Origin: Streptomyces sp. NBC_01351
GTDB lineage: Bacteria > Actinomycetota > Actinomycetes > Streptomycetales > Streptomycetaceae
Reading direction: 5' to 3'
Assembly (NCBI RefSeq): GCF_036237315.1
Contig: NZ_CP108356.1
Span: 8,065,501 to 8,129,500 of the forward strand
DNA: 64,000 bases
Shown: piece after piece, positions 50,809 to 58,913 of the stretch
Layout: each line of letters opens with the position of its first letter
How positions within the stretch are numbered: the first letter of the stretch is position 1
The notes under the pieces: generated by a model
Databases searched by the model: none
Told to the model about the DNA's origin: nothing
Seen by the model: only the letters and a program-made list of their open reading frames with translations
Translations under genes and position numbers: made by a program

Positions 50809-51924
50809 GCCGTACATCGCCACGCGGTACAGCGTCGCAAGCGCGTCGTCAATGGGATGAGCCTGCGGCCTGCCGGAGGAGTCGAGCCTGTTCCACCTCT
50901 GCATGTTCACCGCGACCGCCATCTGCCGCTTGCCGTCGGCGCGGATCATGGCCAGCGCACCACCGCCCCAGACAGTGCCTCCATGGCCCCAGAAGATGCC
51001 CTGCCCGGGACCCTCCATCGGGTACAGGCCGAGGCCGTAGTCGATCGTCTTTCCCTCTTGGGAGACGACCGGGACGGTGCGTCGCATCTGCGCCAGCGAC
51101 GACGGGCTGACGATCTTCCCGGCCAGCAGCATGCCGTAGAAGCGGTTGAGGTCCGCGACGGTCGATATCAGGGAGCCCGCCGGGATCGCCCATGACATGT
51201 TGTAGACGCTGTAGTCGCGCGGCGGGTCGATCATGCCGAACCACGCCTCGTAGAGCAGCGAATGCGGCCCGTCGACGTACGGTCCGGTGGGGAGTTCGGT
51301 GTCCCGGAGCCCGGCGCGCTCGATGACGTTCCGGGTGATGTACTGCTCGGCCGTCGTGCCGGTCACCTGTTCCAGGAGCTCGGCGAGGAGCAGGTAGTTG
51401 GTGTTGGAGTACAACCCCGGAGTGCCGCCCGGGGTGCCGACGGCGGGTGCGGTGACCCCCATTTCGATCAGTTCAGTGGGGTCGAACCAGGTGTGCCGGT
51501 GGTCGTCCAGGCTCTGGGGTCCGGTGTCCGGGAGGTAGGGGAACGCCTTGAGGGAGGGGTAGGCGTACGGGAGGTACTCGGCGAGGCCGCTCGTGTGGTT
51601 GATCAGCATGCGGACCGTGATCGCGTCACCGCGTTCTTTGGGAACCAGCCTCGGAAGGTACCGGCTGATCGGTGTGTCGAGACCGATCTGACCGCTCTCG
51701 ACCTGTTGCAGGACCGCGGCGGCGGTGAAGGTCTTGGTGATGCTGCCGACCCGGTGCCGCATGCCGGCGGTGACGGGGCGGCCGGTCGCGACATCGGCGA
51801 CTCCGGCGGCGCCGCGCCAGACCTGGTCGCCGTCACGTACCTCGGCGAACAGGCCCGGCATCCCGGCGCGGTGGACGTTCTCGATGGCGGCGTCCAGCGC
51901 CGCCGGATCCAGTAAGTTCCCCAC
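50806..51924 (-). CDS. serine hydrolase, beta-lactamase/DD-peptidase family
   Basis: 372 aa. Catalytic SITK (SxxK), YSNTNY (YxN) and GHGG (KTG-equivalent) blocks are all visible, characteristic of class C-like serine hydrolases and D-aminopeptidases. No signal peptide, so perhaps cytosolic esterase. GTG 51924 with AAAGGA upstream. Diverges from a TetR gene that may control it. Confidence 0.9.
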   Translation of the reverse strand: MGNLLDPAALDAAIENVHRAGMPGLFAEVRDGDQVWRGAAGVADVATGRPVTAGMRHRVGSITKTFTAAAVLQQVESGQIGLDTPISRYLPRLVPKERGDAITVRMLINHTSGLAEYLPYAYPSLKAFPYLPDTGPQSLDDHRHTWFDPTELIEMGVTAPAVGTPGGTPGLYSNTNYLLLAELLEQVTGTTAEQYITRNVIERAGLRDTELPTGPYVDGPHSLLYEAWFGMIDPPRDYSVYNMSWAIPAGSLISTVADLNRFYGMLLAGKIVSPSSLAQMRRTVPVVSQEGKTIDYGLGLYPMEGPGQGIFWGHGGTVWGGGALAMIRADGKRQMAVAVNMQRWNRLDSSGRPQAHPIDDALATLYRVAMYG

Positions 51925-52083
51925 GTCATGCGTCCTTTCGCATTGCTCGGCGTGAGCTCCGCATCGGTTGCCCGACCCGGCTCACAGGGCACGCGTGGCA
52001 CGTCGGCCCGCCTGCTGCCGGGTCGCTCGCCACCCTCATGTCCTCATTATGCGCGCAGTGCGTGCAACAGCAAGTGCATAGGT

Positions 52084-52089
52084 TAGACT
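52084..52089 (+). promoter_or_regulatory. -10 box of the TetR gene
   Basis: TAGACT, 21 nt before ATG 52111, with GAGAGGGG as ribosome site. Confidence 0.45.
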
Positions 52090-52110
52090 GAGTCCGACGA
52101 GAGGGGCGAA

Positions 52111-52770
52111 ATGGCAGGTAGAAGGCGCTGGTCGACCGAGGAAATCCTGGATGCGGCAGCGGAGTTGCTGCGCACGAGCGACACGGAGTCGTTCAGCGTG
52201 CGCAAACTCGCCGCAGCCCTCGGGACCGATTCCTCCAGTCTCTACCGGCACTTCCGCAGCAAGACCGAACTGCTGCGCGCGGTCGCCGACCGGATCCTCC
52301 TGGCCTCCATGGACGGCTACCGCGCCGAGGGCGACTGGAAGCAGCGCATCACCGCCCTGGCCCTGTGCGTGAGAGAGGCGTTCGGCCAGCAGCCCCAGCT
52401 CGCGGCGGTCTGGGGGCGGTACGCGTCAGGCGGCGCCGGTTCCCGGCTGGTCGTGGAAGAGGTGCTGCAGGCCCTGCGCGCGTCGGGACTGCCCGACGAA
52501 GAGATCCCGGTGCGCTACCACCGGCTCGCGGTCCTCATCGCGGCGCTGATCGCCTCCGAGGCCGGAGTCAGCACCATCACCCCGGAAGAGTACGAACAGG
52601 GCATGGAGCTGTTCCGCGTCGCGGTACTCGGCGCCGACCCCGAACGCTTCCCCGCCCTGGCCCACTTCGCCCGCGACGTCCGCCCCCTCGGGGTGGATCG
52701 CCGCGCCGCGTTCGAAGAGATCCTCGCCGCCCACCTCGCCCAGATCGAGGCCGCAATCCGCCCGAGCTAG
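52111..52770 (+). CDS. TetR family transcriptional regulator
   Basis: 219 aa. N-terminal HTH (EILDAAAELLRTSDTESFSVRKLAAALGTDSSSLYRHFRSKTELLRAVAD) then a helical ligand-binding domain with a TetR_C-like pattern. ATG 52111 with GAGAGGGG upstream. Diverges from the serine hydrolase gene at 51924. Confidence 0.9.
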   Translation: MAGRRRWSTEEILDAAAELLRTSDTESFSVRKLAAALGTDSSSLYRHFRSKTELLRAVADRILLASMDGYRAEGDWKQRITALALCVREAFGQQPQLAAVWGRYASGGAGSRLVVEEVLQALRASGLPDEEIPVRYHRLAVLIAALIASEAGVSTITPEEYEQGMELFRVAVLGADPERFPALAHFARDVRPLGVDRRAAFEEILAAHLAQIEAAIRPS

Positions 52771-53468
52771 CGGACTTGCTTGTCTATAACCGCCACGGTC
52801 TGTCGACACTCGCCCCCGCGGTTACGAACCCGCAAGTGGGCCGTGTCGACAACTCGCATCGGGAGTCAACGTCGGAGAACGGTCCTTCGGGTGCTTTCCG
52901 AATCGCCTCCCGATGCGTAGTCGGCTGGGCCACCTCCGACCACCTGGGCACTTCACTGGCCGCGGACGCGCTCAAGGTCGCCTGCCACCCGCGGAAACCA
53001 GCAGGGCCGGTCGTCTTCCACTCTGACCGCGGTAGCCAGCACACCAGCCACGCTTTCGCGGCCCTCGCGGCCGCCCGCGACATCAGGGTCTCGGCCGGAT
53101 GGACCGGAGTGCGCAGGGACGCCCGCGCCGAGCCCTTGGTCGCAGGGCGCTGTTGTTCACCCCGCTCCCGCTCCGCTACCACCCTTGCCGCCCGTCTGCC
53201 GGCCCACTACGTCGCCTTCGACGTGTCGCAGGCCGACAGCGCCTATTGACGGCTGTTCAAAGAGCCTGGTGAGAGGGGGTTTCCCGGAAGTTTCCCGTTT
53301 CCCGTTGTGGTGGGCGACCCGCGCCTCCTCGACGTGGAGGGGTGGCGGGGCACAGTCTCGGAGTGCCCGGCGGACGGCCGGGCCGTGCTCCGTGCGACGA
53401 GCACGCCGCGAACACCACGACGAGCACGACGACCCGCGGGACACCGCGACGGGGACGGGGGAACGGAC
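52771..53468. other. decayed region with an IS3-type transposase piece
   Basis: No intact gene. Contains the transposase fragment at 52902-53150; the rest, including the run-up to 53469, shows no recognisable protein. Confidence 0.45.
52902..53150 (+). pseudogene. IS3-family transposase fragment (integrase core)
   Basis: Frame reads IASRCVVGWATSDHLGTSLAADALKVAC then PAGPVVFHSDRGSQHTSHAFAALAAARDIRVSAG, matching the rve domain of IS3-type transposases, including the second catalytic Asp in FHSDRG. The glutamate region is degraded (DARAEPLVAGR). Confidence 0.72.
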
Positions 53469-54332
53469 ATGGCGATGCGGAGAACGGTGGGGGCGGCGGC
53501 GGTGGCGGCCGTGACCCTCCTGGCCGTGTGGGGAGGCCCCTGCGGCACTCCGGCGGCCGCGGCACCGGCACCGGCATCGAAGGCGGCGGGGTCGTGTGAC
53601 GTGCTCGCCACCGGTGCCTCCGCGGTGGCGGAGGGGGCCGTACGGGCCGCATGCGAACAGATCGGCGTCTGGTACACCTGGGGCGGCGGCCACGGGCCGC
53701 AGCCGGGGCCGACGTACGGTCAGGTCGACCCGAGCGACCCGGACAGCGCGCACGACCCGGAGCGGCTGGGCTTCGACTGCTCAGGACTGGTCCGGTACGC
53801 CTACGCCCGTGCGGCCGGCGGTGACCCGCTGGCCGGCAACGCGTACCACCAGTTCCACGCGCCGCAGGTGCAACGGCGATTCACGGCCGCCGACGGAACC
53901 GCGCCGCTGCTGCCCGGGGACCTCCTGGCCTGGGGGTCCGGGGGTTCCATCCACCACATCGCGATCTACCTGGGCGCGGGGAAGATGGTCGAGGCCCGGG
54001 AATCGGGCACCCGGATCGGCGTCAGCGACGTACGGCTGGGCGGGGACTACGCGGGAGCGGTCCGCGTTGCCGCGGCGGCGGCCCCCGGAACGTTCAGCAC
54101 CTGGGGCACCGATGTGTGGACGCACAGGGAGCCGTCCACCGCGAGCCCGCGGGTGCACCGGTTTCCCGGCCCGACCACGGTGCGCGTCGATTGCCAGAAG
54201 CACGCCGAACCGGTGACGGCGGAGGGCTACACCAACGACGCCTGGTCCTACCTGCCCGAGTACGAGGCGTGGATCACCAACATCTACATCAAGGGCGCCG
54301 CCTGGCTGGACGGCGTGCGCACCTGCCCCTGA
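53469..54332 (+). CDS. secreted NlpC/P60 peptidoglycan hydrolase
   Basis: 287 aa. Signal peptide about 1-33. NlpC/P60 domain with catalytic Cys104 in FDCSGLVRYAY and His about 162-163 in IHHIAIYLG; the third polar residue is less clear. The final 60 residues are SH3-like (YTNDAWSYLPEYEAWITNIYI). Cleaves peptide stems of the cell wall. GGGGGAA precedes ATG 53469. Confidence 0.92.
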   Translation: MAMRRTVGAAAVAAVTLLAVWGGPCGTPAAAAPAPASKAAGSCDVLATGASAVAEGAVRAACEQIGVWYTWGGGHGPQPGPTYGQVDPSDPDSAHDPERLGFDCSGLVRYAYARAAGGDPLAGNAYHQFHAPQVQRRFTAADGTAPLLPGDLLAWGSGGSIHHIAIYLGAGKMVEARESGTRIGVSDVRLGGDYAGAVRVAAAAAPGTFSTWGTDVWTHREPSTASPRVHRFPGPTTVRVDCQKHAEPVTAEGYTNDAWSYLPEYEAWITNIYIKGAAWLDGVRTCP

Positions 54333-54402
54333 GCACCACCCGCACCACTGATCACGCACACCCACCATCCGGCTCCCGAGGGAGCCCTTTCGAGGAGGAA
54401 GC

Positions 54403-54786
54403 ATGTCCGCACGCAAGAAGATCGCCCTGGGTCTCGCCGCCGCCGCACTGGCGGGCGGCATGGCCACCGTGACCGGGCCCGCCCAGGCGACGCCCGCCAC
54501 CGGGAAGAGCGTGGCCGCCGAATGCGGCGTCCGCGCCGACGGCAAGCTGTGGTGTGGCAACCGGGTCGGCGCCAAGGGCTACGAGCACCGCCGGTACAAC
54601 TCCGCGGTGCGGGGGCCGCTGAACACGAGCCCCAGCTGGTTCCAGTGCTGGGGCCGCGGCGACCAGCACGCCGGCGGCAACAACGTCTGGTACTGGACCA
54701 AGTTGGACAACGGCCAGTGGGGCAACGTCGCGGCAGTGGACGTCCACACGTCGGTCGACCCCGCGCCGGGCCTGCGCGAGTGCTGA
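54403..54786 (+). CDS. small secreted protein
   Basis: 127 aa. Signal peptide about 1-29 (KKIALGLAAAALAGGMATVTGPAQA). Mature part (YNSAVRGPLNTSPSWFQCWGRGDQHAGGNNVWYWTKLDNGQWGNVAAVDVHTSVDP) has Cys pairs and aromatic clusters as in Streptomyces secreted SH3-like proteins. GAGGAGGAAGC before ATG. Cotranscribed with the NlpC gene; a terminator follows. Confidence 0.8.
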   Translation: MSARKKIALGLAAAALAGGMATVTGPAQATPATGKSVAAECGVRADGKLWCGNRVGAKGYEHRRYNSAVRGPLNTSPSWFQCWGRGDQHAGGNNVWYWTKLDNGQWGNVAAVDVHTSVDPAPGLREC

Positions 54787-54792
54787 CGCGAT

Positions 54793-54830
54793 GAAGGCCG
54801 CCACCCCTCAGCTGGGGGGTGGCGGCCTTC
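54793..54830 (+). terminator. terminator after the secreted-protein gene
   Basis: 15-bp perfect stem (54793-54807 and 54816-54830) with an 8-nt loop. Confidence 0.8.
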
Positions 54831-55466
54831 GCACGTCGCCGGGGTCGTGGGGCGGAGCCCCGGAGGCCACTGCGTGACGGCGCATCAGGCGCGACGGCCG
54901 CTGCCCTGTACCGCGCTCAACGTTCCGGCGAGGTGGGGCAGGCTCCTGCAGGGCGGCCCTTGTTCGTCATCTCTGACAGTGCGTGACGTCCGGCCGCAGA
55001 CAGACCGTGTCTGCCGCGACGTCAATGCCCTGCTCCACCCGCTCGTCGACCCCGCCCGCTCCAGGTGCGGGGGAGTGCACCCGGTGTGATGGGCCGGTCA
55101 CGCCACGCGCCTTCGGGAGACCTCCACATCGTGTGTGCGACGGGGCGATCGGTCTTCACAGTTCCTCGAGATGGTCGACTTTTCTCAGGTCATTCATGCG
55201 CGTTTGTCCATTAGGTTCCACGCGGGCGGCGGGTCGCCCGTATCTGTTACTCGATCTTGCGGAGAAGTTGCCCCTATTCGGTGAATGAAGCTGCACACCG
55301 GTCATCCGAGGTGGCCGTCTCTCCGTGAAAGGGAGGGCAACCGGATTGGCTGGGCGGACCGTTCGCGTGCTTTCATCTTGCCCGCCGCACCCCTCGCACG
55401 AATGGTGGCCGAGTTTTGGGCCGCAGGGTGCCGCGCAATCCCCCCAACAAATGAAAGGTGCGCATC
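54831..55466. other. long region upstream of the peptide-export operon
   Basis: No gene. It is less GC-rich around 55160-55290 than the surrounding sequence and may hold the main promoter of the peptide operon, but no -35/-10 pair stands out. AAAGGTG 7 nt before 55467 is the ribosome site of the precursor gene. Confidence 0.45.
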
Positions 55467-55706
55467 ATGCGTAACGACATCGAGACCCGTGAGCTCGCCG
55501 ACGACGAGCTGGACGCTGTTTCCGGCGGCATCATCAGCGTGTCCGGCGGCCTGGCCGGCGCCGTGAGCAGCGACGTCACCGACGTCGTGGGTCTCGTGGG
55601 CTCCCTCGACACCGTCCAGGCCGCGACCGGTCTCGTCTCCCACGTCCCCGGCCTGGTCTCGGGCATCACCGGCGTTTCGGTGAACACCGGTCGCGCCGGT
55701 CTCTGA
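55467..55706 (+). CDS. double-glycine leader peptide precursor, Cys-free core
   Basis: 79 aa. Leader MRNDIETRELADDELDAVSGG has the ELxxxELDxVxGG pattern cleaved by C39 peptidases, expected after Gly21. The 58-residue core is Gly/Val/Ser rich, has no Cys, and carries near-repeats GLVGS, GLVSH, GLVSG. Such peptides are exported as bacteriocins or signals. AAAGGTG 7 nt before ATG. First gene of the export operon, with a hairpin after it. Confidence 0.78.
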   Translation: MRNDIETRELADDELDAVSGGIISVSGGLAGAVSSDVTDVVGLVGSLDTVQAATGLVSHVPGLVSGITGVSVNTGRAGL

Positions 55707-55716
55707 TTGGGATAAC

Positions 55717-55760
55717 CCCATGAAACCCGGAGCATCCCCCACGGCTCCGGGGCTCATGGG
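55717..55760 (+). terminator. hairpin between precursor and transporter genes
   Basis: Interrupted stem: CCCATGA with TCATGGG (7 bp) enclosing CCCGGAGC with GCTCCGGG (8 bp), loop 10 nt. Likely a partial terminator that keeps precursor mRNA more abundant than transporter mRNA. Confidence 0.6.
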
Positions 55761-55823
55761 TGCCCGCGCTGCCCGCGTTGCCGGCGTGCCCGACCGATAC
55801 GAATGCAGTTGAAGGAATAGTCC

Positions 55824-56630
55824 GTGCAGTTTCGTCAAAAGGCTCTTTCCCAGCTGCAATCGCCCGAGGAACTCGATCTGCCCGTACGCTTCGCGCGCCC
55901 GCAGGGGCGGCTGGTACTGGCCGTCACCGTCATCGTCATGGCCGCCGCGACCTCCTGGGCCCTCACCGGCACCGTGTCCTCCAAGCTGTCCGCACCCGGC
56001 ATCCTCACCCACGCCGAGGGCAGTTACGTGCTGCAGAGTCCGGTCGCGGGACAGGTGACCGGAGTCCTCGCCGAGGAGGGCCGGCTTCTGCCCGCGGGCG
56101 CGCCCCTGCTCACCGTCCGTACCGACCAGGGTGACCGGACCGTACGCACGGTGACCGGAGGCCGGTTGACGACACTGGTCGCCAAAGTCGGTTCGGTCGT
56201 CACGACCGGCGCGGATGTGGCGACGGTCGAACGGGTGGAGAGCCTGGACGACCCCCTGGTGGCCATGCTGTACGTGCCGGGCGGCACCGGCTCGACGATC
56301 CCGGTGGGCGCGCCGGTCGACCTGAGCGTCCAGTCCGTTCCCCAGCACCGGTTCGGCGTGCTGCGCGGCCGCGTCACAGCGGTCGGCCGCGCGCCCCAGA
56401 CACAAGCGCAGATCAGCGGATTCCTCGGCGACAGCGGGCTCGCCGGACAGTTCTTCCGGCACGGCAACCCGGTCGCGGTGCTCGTGGAGCTGGAGCGCTC
56501 CTCCGCCACCAAGTCCGGCTACCAGTGGTCCTCCGCCGACGGACCCCCGTACGCGGTCGACTCGACGACTCCGGTCACCGGAGCCGTCCACCTCGCCGCG
56601 CAGCGCCCCGTCGACTGGCTGCTGCCGTGA
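55824..56630 (+). CDS. NHLP bacteriocin secretion protein (HlyD-like adaptor)
   Basis: 268 aa. N-terminal membrane helix about 30-51, then lipoyl-like segments (SPVAGQVTGVLAEEGRLLPAGAPLLTVRTD and GGRLTTLVAKVGSVVTTGADVATV) typical of the HlyD family that bridges an ABC exporter to the outside. GTG with AAGGA upstream. Its stop overlaps the next start by 4 nt. Confidence 0.82.
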   Translation: MQFRQKALSQLQSPEELDLPVRFARPQGRLVLAVTVIVMAAATSWALTGTVSSKLSAPGILTHAEGSYVLQSPVAGQVTGVLAEEGRLLPAGAPLLTVRTDQGDRTVRTVTGGRLTTLVAKVGSVVTTGADVATVERVESLDDPLVAMLYVPGGTGSTIPVGAPVDLSVQSVPQHRFGVLRGRVTAVGRAPQTQAQISGFLGDSGLAGQFFRHGNPVAVLVELERSSATKSGYQWSSADGPPYAVDSTTPVTGAVHLAAQRPVDWLLP

Positions 56631-58912
56631 CCGCGCCGCGGTCGGGGGCACCTCTGCCGGCACCCCCACTGCCCCCCGCCGGGCGCAGGCGCCACCGCCC
56701 CGAGCCCAAGGGCGGCACGCGCCGCAGGCCCGCCCCCGCCTCCGCCCCCAAGGGCAGGACGCCCCGGGCCGTACGCACCCCCACCGTGCTGCAGATGGAG
56801 GCGGTGGAGTGCGGCGCCGCCGCCCTGGCCATGGTGCTCGGTCACTACCGCCGCTTCGTCGCCCTGGAGGAGCTGCGCATCGCCTGCGGCGTCTCCCGCG
56901 ACGGCTCTCGCGCCGGCAACCTGCTCAAGGCCGCCCGCGGTTACGGCCTGAAGGCCAAGGGCATGCAGATGGACCTGGCCGCGCTCGCCCAGGTGAGCGC
57001 CCCGGCCATCCTCTTCTGGGAGTTCAACCACTACGTCGTGTACGACGGCACGGGCCGCCGCCTCGGCCGCAGGGGCGTGTACGTCAACGACCCGGGCCAT
57101 GGCCGTCGGTTCGTTCCGATGGACGAGTTCGACAGCAGCTTCACCGGTGTCGTGCTCACCTTCGAGCCCGGCGACGGCTTCCGCCGCGGCGGCCGCAAAC
57201 CGGGCGTCCTGGGCGCCCTGCCGGCCCGCCTGCGCGGCACCTCGGGCACCATGGCCGCCGCCGTGATCTCCAGCCTGCTGCTGGTGGCGGTCGGTGCGGC
57301 GGTGCCGGCCCTGAGCCGCACATACATCGACATGTTCCTCATCGGCGAGCAGACGTCGCTGCTGGGCGTGCTGTTCGCGGCGATGGCCGTCACCCTGGTG
57401 CTCACCGCGACGCTCACCGCGGTGCAGCAGGCCAATCTGCTGCGCGGGCGGATCATCTCCTCCACCCTGGGCAGTGCCCGCTTCCTGCGGCACCTGCTCA
57501 GGCTCCCGGTCACGTTCTACTCCCAGCGCAACCCCGCCGACCTCGTCCAGCGTCTCCAGTCCAACGACGCCGTCGCCGAGACCCTCGCGCGTGACCTGGC
57601 CGCCGCGGGCGTGGACGCCGCGGTGGTCGTGCTCTACGCGGTGCTGCTGTGGACGTACGACCCGCAGCTCACCCTCGTCGGCGTGGCTGTGGCACTGCTC
57701 AACGTCGTGGCCATGCGGATCGTGATCCGGCTGCGGGCCACCGGCACGCAGAAGCTGCGGGCCGAGAGCGCCCGGCTGACGAACACGTCCTACAGCGGTC
57801 TCCAGCTCATCGAGACGATGAAGGCCACGGGCGGTGAGAACGGCTTCTTCCGCCGCTGGGCCGGACAGCACGCGGTCACCCTCGACGTGCAGCAGCGGCT
57901 CGGTGTGCCCAGTGCCTGGCTGGCGATCGTCGCGCCCACGCTGGCGGCGCTCAACAGCGCGCTGATCCTGATGATCGGCGGCCTGCGGGCGGTGGAGGGG
58001 CACCTCTCCATAGGTCTCCTCGTCGCCTTCCAGGCCCTCGTGACCAGCTTCACCGCGCCGATCTCCCGGCTGGGTGGCGTCGCCGGACGGATCCAGGACT
58101 TCGCGGCCGACGTGGCCCGCCTCAAGGACGTCGAGAACTTTCCCGTCGACCCGGTCCACTCGCGGCGCGAGCCCGCCGCCGGCACCCGCCGCCTCAAGGG
58201 CCATGTGCAGCTGGACCGGATCACCTTCGGCTACAGCCCGCTGGACGCCCCGCTGCTCAAGGACTTCTCGCTCTCGGTCGGCCCCGGACAGCAGGTCGCG
58301 CTCGTCGGAGGCTCCGGCAGCGGGAAGTCCACCGTGTCCCGGCTGATCTCCGGCCTCTACACCCCCTGGGAAGGGGCCATCCGCATCGACGGGATGCGGT
58401 TGGAGGACATCCCGCGCGGCGCGCTGGCCGCCTCCGTTTCCTTCGTCGACCAGGACGTCTTCCTCTTCGAAGGAACCGTCCGCGACAACGTCACGTTGTG
58501 GGACCCCTCCATCCCGGACGACGCCGTCGTCGCCGCGCTGGAGGACGCCGCCGTCCACGACGTGGTCGCCCGTCGTCCCGGTGGCATCCACAGCCGTGTC
58601 GAGCAGGACGGCCGCAACTTCTCCGGCGGCCAGCGCCAGCGCCTGGAGATCGCCCGGGCACTGGTGCGCCGCCCCAGCGTCATGGTCCTGGACGAGGTGA
58701 CCAGCGCCCTGGACGCGCTGACCGAGCAGGTCATCATCGACAACCTGCGCCGCCGCGGCTGCGCTTGCGTGGTCATCGCCCACCGGCTGAGCACCGTGCG
58801 CGACAGCGACGAGATCGTGGTGCTCGACCGGGGCACGGTCGTGGAACGCGGACGGCACGAGCACCTGGCCGCCGCGCAGGGCCCGTACGCCGAACTGGTC
58901 AGGGAGCACTGA
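56627..58912 (+). CDS. NHLM-type ABC transporter with C39 peptidase (PCAT)
   Basis: 761 aa. Residues about 50-175 are a C39 cysteine peptidase: QMEAVECGAAALAM with catalytic Cys62, His135 in EFNHYVV, Asp155 in NDPGHG. Six membrane helices follow. The ATPase has Walker A GGSGSGKST (about 561-569), signature FSGGQRQRL and Walker B VMVLDEVTSALD. It should clip the double-glycine leader and export the core. GTG overlaps the previous stop. Confidence 0.93.
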   Translation: MTAPRSGAPLPAPPLPPAGRRRHRPEPKGGTRRRPAPASAPKGRTPRAVRTPTVLQMEAVECGAAALAMVLGHYRRFVALEELRIACGVSRDGSRAGNLLKAARGYGLKAKGMQMDLAALAQVSAPAILFWEFNHYVVYDGTGRRLGRRGVYVNDPGHGRRFVPMDEFDSSFTGVVLTFEPGDGFRRGGRKPGVLGALPARLRGTSGTMAAAVISSLLLVAVGAAVPALSRTYIDMFLIGEQTSLLGVLFAAMAVTLVLTATLTAVQQANLLRGRIISSTLGSARFLRHLLRLPVTFYSQRNPADLVQRLQSNDAVAETLARDLAAAGVDAAVVVLYAVLLWTYDPQLTLVGVAVALLNVVAMRIVIRLRATGTQKLRAESARLTNTSYSGLQLIETMKATGGENGFFRRWAGQHAVTLDVQQRLGVPSAWLAIVAPTLAALNSALILMIGGLRAVEGHLSIGLLVAFQALVTSFTAPISRLGGVAGRIQDFAADVARLKDVENFPVDPVHSRREPAAGTRRLKGHVQLDRITFGYSPLDAPLLKDFSLSVGPGQQVALVGGSGSGKSTVSRLISGLYTPWEGAIRIDGMRLEDIPRGALAASVSFVDQDVFLFEGTVRDNVTLWDPSIPDDAVVAALEDAAVHDVVARRPGGIHSRVEQDGRNFSGGQRQRLEIARALVRRPSVMVLDEVTSALDALTEQVIIDNLRRRGCACVVIAHRLSTVRDSDEIVVLDRGTVVERGRHEHLAAAQGPYAELVREH

Positions 58913-58913
58913 A

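Noticed and set aside
55467..55706. Precursor as a lanthipeptide
   Set aside because: The core has no Cys and no lanthionine synthetase gene is in the window.
56519..58909. 796-codon minus-strand open frame
   Set aside because: Entirely antisense to the C39 ABC transporter; a GC-bias shadow without motifs.
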